Part shown: one piece after another, positions 1-10,347 of the stretch | Numbering within the stretch: position 1 is the first letter of the stretch | How the letters are laid out: every line of letters begins with the position of its first letter | Assembly: GCA_005765155.1 (NCBI GenBank) | Contig: VCCP01000004.1 | Coordinates: forward strand, 4,092,001-4,156,000 | DNA from: Zelopaecilomyces penicillatus | Taxonomy: Eukaryota; Ascomycota; Sordariomycetes; Hypocreales; Pseudodiploosporaceae | Length of the DNA stretch: 64,000 nucleotides | Direction of reading: 5' to 3' | Program-made: the position numbers and the translations under genes | The notes under the pieces: generated by a model | What the model saw: the letters and a program-made list of their open reading frames with translations, nothing else | Told to the model about the DNA's origin: nothing | Database searches by the model: none

Positions 1-568
1 AGATCGTCTTATTCTCTCCATCCCCATCCTTCTGAGAGTCTCCGTCGTTGCATTTGCATTTCTTTTGACCTCCATCTCCTTCCTCTCCTCCTTCCTCTTC
101 ATCTCCGTCAACCTCTTTGCAACTGCATTTCCGTGTAGCTGCGACTCCACCAGCCACAACAGCACCTGTACCAAGTGTTTGGAGGAATCCATATACCGCG
201 GCAACTCCATAGCCTCCAGCTCCGGCACTCTGCAGCGTTGCGAACAGACTTGGGGCAACCACGGAACCTATTGCACTGTGGGCCCCGGCGGCAAGCGAAC
301 CTATAAACGACGATGGAACCAAAGGTTAACACCCACTTGTCTTAGAATGAAAGGTCAATAATTTGGGAGCCAGGTAAAACATCTCACCTGCTGCGATTCC
401 TTGAGAAGAAAAACCAGCTATCGCTAGAACGGGCGCTGCTACCAAGCCGGGGGCGGCAACGACAGCGACACCTGTGCCAATCGCAGTGGCAGCATAGGGA
501 TGGCTTCTCGCGAAGTCGGAAACCTGAGAAGTCGAAGTGACGATAAGATTAGTACTCCGATTGATCAT
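1..568 (-). CDS. ISG12 / Ifi-6-16 family small membrane protein (3' end off the window)
   Basis: The minus strand reads two exons, 388-568 and 1-300, joined across an intron at 301-387 (GTGAGA donor, TTATAG acceptor). The join gives ...GIAAG|SLAAG..., the glycine/alanine-rich hydrophobic core of the interferon-induced 6-16 (ISG12) family. In animals these are small mitochondrial or ER membrane proteins; the role of fungal members is unknown. About 85 hydrophobic residues (AATAIGTGVAVVAAPGLVAA, then the SLAAGAHSAIG region) are followed by a hydrophilic acidic tail with paired cysteines (KCSCKEVDGDEEEGGEE, then KKCKC), still open at the window edge. The start is the first in-frame ATG at 568. 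Upstream sequence is open to a GTG at 694, so another 5' exon is possible. Family call is firm; start and C-terminus are not. Confidence 0.72.
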
Positions 569-1320
569 CTGTTTCTTGTGCGGCAGAGAGTGTTGAGAAT
601 TCTGCCTACATTGCGTAATGCTGCGTTCCAGGACATCTTGAAACGGGGTTAGTAGCAGTGGCGATATCAGACTCCCACTTTGTTTGATGTGCACTTAGTC
701 ACGGCGCTTTTTCAGTCCTTTGGAGAAATTGGGGGAGCCATTGAGATGAAATAAATAAGAAATGGGGGCATGAGAAAGATAAGGTAGACTTTTTGCTTGT
801 CGTTTGCTTCAGATTCACGAGGTTGGGCCTGCTCGACAGGCCTTCCTGCAGGCCGACAGCTGGCAGCCACTGCGCATATATGAGGTGGTGTCATAGAAGA
901 ACAGAGGCCGCAAATTTATGGTTGCCACCCAATTGACAGCCCTGCAGGTTAATCCCAGCAGCTAGTTTGCCTTGGGTTCATTCGCTCATGGAAAACCCTA
1001 GTGTTTATGCATGAGACGATTGCCAGGAGTCAAGTTTGACATGTCATCCGTTGGTGACACGACATACTATTAGGCAGATGTGCCTTGTCCTCAAATTCGC
1101 CCTGAAACACCACCATTGGCTCTTTGAGCAAGTACGTTGAGTACGCAGTAATCAGAATTGTGCTGGCCTAAATCGAAATAATTGAAGCCTACTCAGTTTC
1201 GGCGCAGAATTGACATGTCACTAGTGGACTGGGAGGTTCAACGTTTTCATTCAGTGTAAGTGTGCATGAATATCTCAGGATAAAAACTCGTGTTTAGTAT
1301 TTGGAGGCAAGGCAACTCGG
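569..1320. other. intergenic, no gene seen
   Basis: This lies between the ISG12-like gene and the 3' end of the P450 gene. It holds only short unsupported reading frames. It should contain the promoter of the ISG12-like gene and the 3' UTR of the P450, but I see no distinctive element. Confidence 0.6.
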
Positions 1321-3028
1321 CTAACTTATACCGCCAGTCTCATCCAGTGCTTTCTCCAGACTGATTGGGTCTCTGGGTATAAACCTCGCCCTGTAGCGTT
1401 TCGGCATGGCGACGAGGCTCGTCGGATCCGCCATTCCAGTGAGCGGGTCGCAGTCTACCTCATCACCCTCTTCAATTCGGAAGCTGCTCAGAAGTCTCAG
1501 CAAAACGAGATATAGCTCCCTATTCGCCAGCATGACGCCGGGACACATGCGGTAGCCGACGCCAAATGAGAACAGAGGTGCGCTGGGCTGTTCAAACCAG
1601 CGCTCAGGGCGAAACACTTCTGGATCTGACCACACCTCTTTGTCTACTCGAACGTTAGCGGATTTAAAAGTTTGTCAAAGAAACCAATGCTCATGGGAAA
1701 ACATACCCATATTACAGGCCCAAGCATTCACAAACAGTATTGAGCCCTTGGGAATGACTACACCGTCATACACGACGTCTTTGATAGATGCTCGAGGTAA
1801 AGCAAGTCTCAATACCGTAAAGTAGCGTAACGATTCGCGCACGATAGCTGCCACGTATGCGCATTGTTCATCATCATCTGCATCGCACAGGGGCTGTTTT
1901 TCATCGTAGAATTGTCTAATCTCTGTAATGGCCTTTTCCTGAATCTCTGGATGATGTGCCAGGAAAGCCACTAGCCAGGTCACTTGGGTAGTAACGGTAT
2001 CAAGACCGCCTGCTAGCATTGTCAAACTGATTGACATGAGCTCAGCCTTGTTGAGTTTCGTCTCCTCATCCATGATGACATTGGCTTGAATGCAAGGGTC
2101 ATAGCTGGCATCTGCCATACGCTCGTCGAGACCACGGTTAAGAGCTGTAAGATACTTGTCGCGCCTATCCCGCATCTCCCTAGCTTTATTCGAGTGAAAG
2201 TTGAACGGATTCAATCGCAGTAGGGGGATATAGTCCTGAAGGTTTCCGGTGGTAGATCGGAAACGGCTGATTTCCTCCTCCACATGAGTAACTTCATCAA
2301 AGAGATTCTCTTTTTGACTCTTTAAACGAATGCCCCAGTTAAGCGTGAGTCCAAGTGAGAGCGAAAGTCGTTGAATCATGGGTAGAGGATCAACAGCCTT
2401 CTTGCCGGCTTCACCGTATATGAGGAGCTCTCTGATGAAGTCCTTTGTCTCGACATCAAGATGTGGTACATAGGACTGAACAGATGGCCGGTTGAGAGCC
2501 GAGGCTGCAGCCTTCCGGCGGCGTTTCAAGGATTCACTATATGGAGAGGTGCCGATTGTGGTGCCGGCCGTGTCTGAGAGGACCTGCCCAAGTGATTACT
2601 GGCGATCAGCATTTTTGTCTTCTTATACCGAGCAGTTTTGACAAAAGGTTATGTATTACCTTATGAAAGGTGTAGAATTCCGGCCGAGAGCTCATAGCTT
2701 GGGTGTTTTGCGATATAATGGCTTTGGCGGTGGCAGCTGAGTTGATGACAATTACGGGTATATTACCCAGCTGAATCTGATACACATCCCCGTACTTCTT
2801 GGCCCAGTGACGATACTTCTCCGCAGCATCGTGTCGAATATCCCATAGATTTCCGATCACAGGCAGACCCCATGGCCCACTTAGCTTCTGGAATCTGGCG
2901 TTATAGCGCACCAGCTCATTGATGAGGATGTAGACAAGCGGAGCAGCCAACAGCGTAATTAGCAAGGACTGCCCAGCACTTTGTCGGAATTGACCATCGA
3001 GGGCCAGTATAAGGTTTGCGATTGTCAT
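1321..3028 (-). CDS. cytochrome P450, CYP504-like (phenylacetate hydroxylase type)
   Basis: Three exons: 2660-3028, 1707-2583 and 1321-1643 (introns 2584-2659 and 1644-1706), giving 522 residues. The ATG at 3028 is used because upstream in-frame codons start only at TTG. An N-terminal membrane anchor lies at about residues 20-40 (SLLITLLAAPLVYILINELV). P450 hallmarks are in order: I-helix AGGLDT (about 313-318), ExxR as ESLR (about 373-376), PERW, and the heme loop FGVGYRMCPG with the iron-ligand Cys449. The joins restore HKVLSDTAG and NMDKEVWSDPEVFRPERW. The LANRELY segment after the heme loop and overall layout resemble CYP504 enzymes, which hydroxylate phenylacetate or 3-hydroxyphenylacetate on the way to homogentisate. 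No homogentisate genes are nearby, so the substrate is inference. It is divergent from the Zn2Cys6 gene at 4005. Confidence 0.88.
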
Positions 3029-4004
3029 GATGATCCGCGTTGAAGATTTCCAGCTCGCCAAAAAGAGGCAACCGGTTTGGCGTTGCGTACTAACCCGTTG
3101 GATATGGAGGGTGAGAGAGCATATGGACCTGAAGAGCAGCTGCCTGCGGCATTGCCGTCCTTATTATATCGTCACGCATCGTTCGGTAAGGTAGTACCGG
3201 CAGCGGTTCTTGTTACGATGGTCAAATCGACAGGAGCCGTTTATGGCGCGGCCGTAATAGGCAGTTTTGGGACAATTCAGGTCAAAGCACATTTCGGCAT
3301 ATGCATGCGGCGACGATGATTACGTTACAAAGCAACGGATCCAATGATGAACTGATGATTAGCAGAACCGTTAAGACGGGTTGTTCAACAGCCTTGATTG
3401 GAGGAGGGAGGTTGCTTGCAGATGCAAATCAAGCTTCGGGGCGGGGAAGTCGTGGGGAAATCTGCAGTAGTGCTGTGGGCGCTGTAGAGCAGCCCCCCTG
3501 GTTAGCGGCCGGTGTCCCCTGTAAAGCAGCCCGCAGTGGGGTGGCCGTTCGGCTAATTATCAACCAGCAAGCAGCCTGTGTCTGTGGTGCTTTAAAACCC
3601 CGTCGAGACTTGACATTTACTGTATAAAGTCAAATATGAAGCAAGGCCTGAGCTGGGTATCTATCAGATAGTTATGGAAGCGGACCAGTGCGGTGCTACG
3701 CGAACGAACACGGCACTGTAAACTGAATCTACCTACTCTTCAATAGTCTCCAGTTGTCCCCACCACCCAACCGCTATGGCACTCCATTGGTAATAGCCTC
3801 CATGCCCGCACGGAACGTCGGAACGGCCTTCCGCCCGTCGGGACTCACGCCGCGCGGAACTTCACTTCTCATCCTCGTCTTACTTATGTCCTGACCCAGC
3901 GCGTGCCAAAGTCATTCTCGGAAACCCACGTCCGACGTCAATCAACATTCCGCCCATCAAGAAAGCAAAGAAGAAAAAAAACAGACCTGCATAGGCTGCA
4001 TACA
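3029..4004. promoter_or_regulatory. divergent intergenic region between P450 and Zn2Cys6 regulator
   Basis: These 976 bp separate two divergent start codons and must carry both promoters. Open frames at 3077-3319 and 3301-3627 have no recognisable protein character. No operator can be assigned from one sequence. Confidence 0.5.
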
Positions 4005-6575
4005 ATGGATACGGATACCCTGCCCGTCGACACAGATTCTCCCGACGCAAAGCAGCAGCAGCAGCAGCAGCCCACTAAGCGGCCTGCTCCAGAGAGCCCG
4101 GATGACGCACCTCGCCGTCGGCCTCGGGGCAGATACACGCCGGTAGCATGGTAATTAAAGCTCTTTTCTTTTTTATATTTTTATGTATATTCGAAATATC
4201 CAATCAACCCTTGCTAATATAAAGGATTGGTATGGTTGTAGTGACGGCTGCAAGAAGCGCAAGCTGAAATGCCTCCCTGTGGAGAACAAGGCCAGTTGTC
4301 AGAGATGTCTTGCACGAGGTCTGGCGTGTCGATACACAGAGACACATCAGATAGCGCAGACGAGTAAAAACAAAGGTGAAAGGTAAACAAAAAAACAACA
4401 AACAAAACTGCTACCAAGCTTGTTGTAGCACACTGCCTCCTTCACTCATGTAAAACACCGTACTTACGAAACTCGAACCAAGCAGTAGCAGACAGTATGT
4501 TGCGTTGCAGACAGAGGTCTCTCAGCTCCGCCAGGAGCTCGCCGACTTGTCACAAACTGTCAAAACGCTCAGCTCTCACATCGTCTCATCCCCTTCCTCG
4601 TCACGAAACACTGCTGATACGGCTCGGCCGGCGCCGAAGCAACCTCAGTTTGTCGGTCCCACGAGATCCGCCTTTGGTTTCCTCATTGGCAACAGTTCTT
4701 TGACCCGTATGGGAATACCTACGGAAGATGCTTTGCCGCTGAGTCAATCTCATTCCCCGCCGCCTGACCCTCCAGAGGGACACCCGTCCGAGGCCGACTA
4801 CTGGTCTCGTTGCACCGAGCGCGAGGTCGTCCGGCTGCTCTATGTATATAAGGATGAGATAGCTTCCCTGTATCCATTCTTCGATATTGACGATCTGGCC
4901 CCTCAAGCAGAAAATCTTCTGCTATTCATCCAACATGAAGAATGCCCAGATAGCAGAGCAGTTCAAGAGGCGAATAGGCCCAAGCCGGTTATTGACCCCA
5001 GAGATGTTGAGATTGCCAGGCTAGCCATGGGAATTAGCCTTGTCTTAGAGGCTTGTGGCAAGAGTGAGATAGGTGCCATGATTGTCCAGCCTATAGCGGA
5101 CAGCGCATATAGGTTATCAGGTCCCGAGGTAGATCTCAAGCAGATCCAACTTTTGACTCTTCTCGTAAGTCAAAAAAACTCATGGACTTTAACTTTGCCC
5201 TTTCTTCTATACCAAATATTGACATGTCTTCAAACAAAGAGCGTTTATTATCTACAGTCAGATGATGACTTGCTAGCCTGGCGAGCGATTGGTGTAGCGG
5301 CTAGAGCCACGCTCGAAATGGGGCTACATCGCAAAACAAGCTTGCTTGACAACTTCGCGGATGTTCATAGCCGTCAGCTCGCCATCAGGATATTCTGGTG
5401 TGTTTACTTACTCGATCGTCGCTATAGTTTTGGCACTGGCCTATCCTTTGCGCTTTCGGATAATGACATTGACCCTGATTTGCCAAAACCGGTAAGCCTC
5501 TTCCTCTATTTTCCTTCATGTGTCTGCTCAGTCCCCCATGTTTTTGCCAAGTTATCTAACCAGCGCCTATACAAAAAAACAGAATGCCGAGTTTTCTTAC
5601 CTCAACTGCATGATTGGCTATGGTTTACTATCCTCCAAAATCTGGGGTGCCATACCGCCGTTTGAGTCCCCGTCTCATCTGATCCCGGCCGATGTCGTCG
5701 AATCTCTAGAGCAGAGCACAAGGGAGTGGATAGAAACTATACCTCCACACTTTCAGCTTCGCCATCCTCGTCAACGACGCATGCTGGCGCCCCAGCCGAG
5801 TGTTTTGCACCGTCTCCGTGCGCTCCTATACTTGCGTGGGAACAATACGCGAATTCTTATCTACCGACATCATCTCTTCAGTACTGCTAGCCTCACAGCA
5901 AACCTTGACAACGCTAGACTAGTTGTTGATATTGCCCAAGACAGCATTGAGGTTTTGGTTCATCTCAACGAAACGACGGATATTTATTCGCGTCAGCTAA
6001 CGGCATTCAACTACTTTCTTGTCGGGGCTCTTGCTGTTTTGTTTCTTGCCGTGTGCCACGCACCCAAGATATTCTCAGACCAATGCAGAAAGAGCTTCAT
6101 GGATGCTTTAGAGCTCGTCCGAGGGTTCTCTCGTCAAAATAGTGTTAGCCGCAGGTTATGGGAGTATATCCGCGGTCTGCCTACTCGACTTAAACGTCTT
6201 GTTCTACAGGGTGCTGAAGATGCTCCGCTGCAGGGCTCCCCAGTAGTAGACAACAACAATGTTACAACTGACTCCATGGGCCATCCCGATGAGGCCATCG
6301 ACAGAAATGGCAAGGCTATCAATTTCCATGCGCGAGACAATGAGACCGACCACATAAACCTACATAACGGCAATACGTTGTATACCAGGGAAGCAGGCGC
6401 GTCGATGCCGGACATGCTACAGATGGGTGATAACCTAATGGATCTCTTTGACTTGTTCGGCCAGTGGGAACAGCCACCTGGTGGCTTTGATAACACGCAT
6501 ACTTTTGGAACAGAAGACCCAGGGTCAGTTAATATGGATGGTGGAAACTCTTTGCTTTTTCCAGGGTTTATCTAG
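4005..6575 (+). CDS. Zn2Cys6 fungal-specific transcription factor
   Basis: Five exons: 4005-4150, 4242-4382, 4492-5164, 5240-5491 and 5583-6575, totalling 734 residues. The first join rebuilds the zinc cluster: C49-D-G-C52 with KKRKLK, C59, C68-QR-C71 and C78 (CX2CX6CX8CX2CX6C). A Gln6 run (residues about 22-27) precedes it. A linker and coiled coil follow (QYVALQTEVSQLRQELADL). The middle region contains the Fungal_trans-type LLSVYYLQS and RIFWCVYLLDRRYSFGTGLS motifs seen in many Gal4-class regulators. The ATG at 4005 is the first in frame. A nuclear activator or repressor is expected. It is divergent from the P450 gene, so regulating it is a plausible but untested inference. It converges with the second regulator, 117 bp between stop codons. 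Confidence 0.9.
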
Positions 6576-6692
6576 CTGCCAATTGTAACGTGGCCTTACA
6601 AGTCATATAATACACCCATCGTCTATCGGGTTAAACAAGGAGACACTTCTGTTTTTGTTTCAAGGCCTGCTGCTGGCCTTGTGCGGCTATTG

Positions 6693-8879
6693 TCATGTTC
6701 GAGGAAACTCGCTGTGTGAAAGGTCTTCACTAAGAAGAACTGTCCAATCCATCTCGTTCAGCTGCTCGTCGTACCATCCAAACAAATCCACACTTCCATC
6801 AGTCGCGCTAGGCGTAGGGACGGGGCCATCGACAAATGCCGTCAGCGACTCGTACAATGCCAATATAATATCTGGTGAATGGTCAGACGGTCGCATCCAC
6901 GGCCTCATGTCTCCGAACAGCTCCAACGCCTTTGAGATGCTGCCTTGCCAGGAGGCAAGCGCGTCAGAGGGCGGCGAAGATCGCCGCATGCTTCGTTCCA
7001 GCGCCATGGAAATGAGCGGGACAGTACACGCTTGGAAAAGGTACCAAGCTGAGTTCCATACATGGATTCGGTTCGGAATCCAGTTTAAAGCAGTCGCGTC
7101 GATTGCCTCGCAGGCCACTCGGCAGCCCGACTCCATCATATCTCTTTGCTCCATGGTGAGCTCGCCTGGTTTTTTCTTACAATCCTGTACAAGGTACAAA
7201 AGCATGGAGCGTACTAAGATGACCCGGGCATTATACCACCTAGTTTTTAGGATATCTCGAGCCACCTGAAATCGAGAGGTTGAAAGATCCCCCTGCTTGA
7301 GAATCGGCGGCAAAGCCCCATACCAAGCTTGGAGTTCCGCGTCGAACAACATAATCTCCGTGGTGGTAACACGACCTCGTTGTGCAAATCTGTGCTGAAT
7401 CTTGTCGAAAATGAGACAGAAACGAGAACTTTCTTGCAATATTAGTCCTGGCTGATCATCAGCATCGAAGGGGGAGGGCAGTTGGGTGTCCATGGTGATG
7501 CCGTCCCAGCGTCCACAAGTTGGTCTAGCCTGTGTCATGCATGCCCAAGTGTCTAGGCAGAAGAGCCCCCACCAGGTTCTTCTCCTAAACTCGATCCTAC
7601 TTCGGTATCGGTCTATTGACGCTAGATCTGTGTTGCTCAGATTTGATCTTGGCTCGCGATGCAGACCTAACGCGATAGCAACTCGATGTGCAGCGCCAGA
7701 GAGCCCGTAGGCCATATTAGGTGAATTGCGATAATGTAGATAGTAGCCGGCGAAAAGACAAAACGCCTGTAAGCTCTCCAGATTGCCGGCCCCCAAGTTG
7801 TCTAGGCTACAAAAGGCTCGAGCTTGGCGGTAGTATTGCTCATGAAGGCTGTCGCTCCCCGACGAAATCGATCCCATAACTAGCACCATAGTGAGGAGTC
7901 CCATCCAAGACGTGTCTCGCCGGGCCCCTGATGCGTATAGCGCACGAAATTCATTCTCATCAATGAATGGCGTGAAAGCGTGGACATGTTCAAAGTAAGA
8001 ATCGATGCAGCGCTGTTCTCTCAGAACACCAAGAGCTGGGTCTCTGCCTAGAATAGACAGCGAAGGCAGAACAGACTGGATCGATCCAGCATCATTCCAT
8101 GACTTTGCGTACTGAGCTGTGTGGTCCTTGGCAGCAGGGCAGAGGCGAAATATGGCTCTGAAGACGGCATTCATAGATGTGATGCCTAGATAGGAATGAA
8201 CCTGTCTGTCTGTGGCGAGACCAAGAGCGTTGATATCGTCACTAGAAACAACAGCAGCTGGCTTGTCAATACTCTCATCCCACTGTCTCTCAGCCACCGG
8301 CTCGCCGCTATCAGATAGGGGCGCCGAATCGTCGGCGCTGGTTGCAGCACCAGAGTCGTCGATACTTGCTGCTGATAATAGAGGATCACTATATCGGTGA
8401 TGAGGAAGCATATGCGGAGGCAGGCCTCGTATGTCATGAGTAGGAATCTTTTCATGCGGAGAAGAGACAGTTGGAATTCGGAGCAGCTGGAGGAGCTCTT
8501 CTTGGCTCTTGCCAGACAGGTCGTTCAAGTCCAGGCTAGGGAAAAGAATTTCCAGAACCTTTGCCTGGGCCCGGATCTGCTCCGATGCCCTCTCATAAGT
8601 ACTTTATTTGATAGGTCAGGTCAAATCAGGTCAGGGGGGGTAGGGCTGTCGAAAGCAAAGAGACAGGGCAATGGGATACCTTCGACTGATGGCGTTCCTC
8701 TTGGAGCGCGCGCGATACTCGCACGAGGCTGGGGTTTGGTAGTAGATGCAGCTTCCGCAAGGCTGCTGGCCGTCACATTTGCATTTGCGCCGCGTGCATT
8801 CGATGCATGACGAATTCACCTTGCGCGCAGACGGCTGTTGTTGCAAGGAGGACTGTGATCGGCCGTTGGGTAGAGGCAT
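6693..8879 (-). CDS. Zn2Cys6 fungal-specific transcription factor (second)
   Basis: Two exons, 8680-8879 and 6693-8601 (78-nt intron 8602-8679), encode 702 residues from the ATG at 8879. The N-terminal zinc cluster is SSCIECTRRKCKCDGQQPC followed by GSC and a final Cys53; ligands are C25, C28, C35, C41, C44 and C53. After the join the linker reads AISRSTYERASEQIRAQAKV, a helical dimerisation-like segment. The body carries Fungal_trans features: SLQAFCLFAGYYLHYRNSPN, AYGLSGAAHRVAIALGLHRE, and RRRTWWGLFCLDTWACM (about 370-430). It resembles XlnR/AmyR-class fungal regulators in architecture only; no specific orthologue is claimed. It shares a 117-bp tail-to-tail gap with the upstream regulator. 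A tandem repeat lies about 340-400 bp upstream of its start. Confidence 0.9.
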
Positions 8880-10347
8880 GGTGAGTTATTCAGGCTCGGA
8901 TGGCCGGAGAAGTGTGTTGATGTGAAGAGAAGCTCGAGTGAGAGACAGGCAAGCTCATGGGAGCAGTACCATGGACATTTCCATTGGAGCAATTGCAGAA
9001 TATCTAGAGCAAGGAGGAGGGAGGAGAGAGAAGAAGAAGAGCAAGATAATAGATGTAAGAAAGCGAAGATGCCGCCACAAAGCCTCACAGTCTCTAGTTC
9101 TAGTACCTTGCTTCGCCTGGCTGGTATGCTGCAGAAGTCCTCCATGGAGACAACTCGGCGATGAAGACGGGACACAAGGACGAATAGCAGTAGAGTGCGT
9201 GTGCCGTGTTCTGTTCTACAGTTGGTGTACAGTTGGTGCACAGTTGGTGCACAGTTGGCGTACAGTGATGTACAGTGGTGTAGGTCCACCAGGCCGCTGT
9301 CTGGAAGCACCTGTGGCGCCAAGCGCTGCTGCAAATACAGTGCATGGGCTGACGACCCAATATAGAGCGTTTAGGGGCCTATCAACGCCTGGCATGGCGC
9401 AATCGGAGCGTCGGATATGGACCGCTAGCGCTACCCGAACGCCTATAATCCAGGGAATCGGGCCTATGGCAGAGCTGGCAGAAGTGCCATCCTGAGTTTA
9501 TTGCGCCAATGGGGCTTTGATGTCGATTTCTCCCACTCTTGCCTGCCATGGGCTGGCTGTTGACACTGACAACCTCTCAGCCTAAGAGGAACAAAAAAAG
9601 AAACAAAGACACACAATGGGGAAATCGACGGCACCACTAACGGCATCCACACATCAAATCCCCAGCTCGGCATTGATGGCTGCCACATGCTGGCCTGAGC
9701 AGAAATGCACGAGTCACCGGCCAAGTTTCAACGGCTTTCCCTCAGCCCTGTCCCGAGTCGCCCGGTCGAAGCTGTGTCCCCCAAGCTCCAGGTTCCAAAT
9801 CATTCCTATCGTGGAAAAGGGGGCATGGTCTTGACTCGTGACAAAGGCTGTGCGGTACGAACCACACACACTGCAATCATCAACTGGGCGATTATCTCAT
9901 TGTTATTACCCAAAACAGCTGCCAGACGCAATGCTGCCTTGTTAGGTAGTGCAAAATTGCAACAGCAGGGCAAACCCGGCAAGCTTCATGGTAACCTCCG
10001 CAACGTGGGGGAGTGGAGTGGTTCGTGGGGGTGGTAAGCTGCTCCCAGTTTCGGGCCTCGCTAGAGTGGGGGTGTGTCTGACGATTGAGGGGGGAAGCTT
10101 GGAATAGGACCTCGCATGACGATCTTGATGCTTCATTTTCTCTTCTTCCTCCTCTTCATATCACTGGTAGTGAATGCTTTCAACTTCCATTGAAAAGTCT
10201 CTGGAGAAAACAACTAGTTGCTGTCAAGTAGAGTTGATAAGTCAAGGTAAGCCAATTCCCCTACCCTGTTCCTTACAACCGCAACTTCTTCATTTCACAA
10301 CTAATACACGGGATATACAGCAACAAACTACAACATAGAGTATCAAC
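8880..10347. promoter_or_regulatory. divergent intergenic region, regulator / beta-mannosidase
   Basis: About 1.47 kb between the second Zn2Cys6 gene (minus) and the beta-mannosidase gene (plus). It holds the tandem repeat at 9217-9280 and scattered reading frames without protein character. It presumably carries both promoters and 5' UTRs. Confidence 0.5.
9217..9280. repeat. six-unit tandem repeat, 11/10-bp period
   Basis: Units: TACAGTTGGTG (9217), TACAGTTGGTG (9228), CACAGTTGGTG (9239), CACAGTTGGCG (9250), then two 10-bp units TACAGTGATG (9261) and TACAGTGGTG (9271). The period is close to one helical turn, so each copy would face the same side of the DNA. It lies about 340 bp upstream of the second Zn2Cys6 gene's start codon. 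Confidence 0.9.

Noticed and set aside
1640..1825. Small plus-strand frame over the P450 second intron
   Set aside because: It spans the intron at 1644-1706 and the end of exon 2 in antisense.
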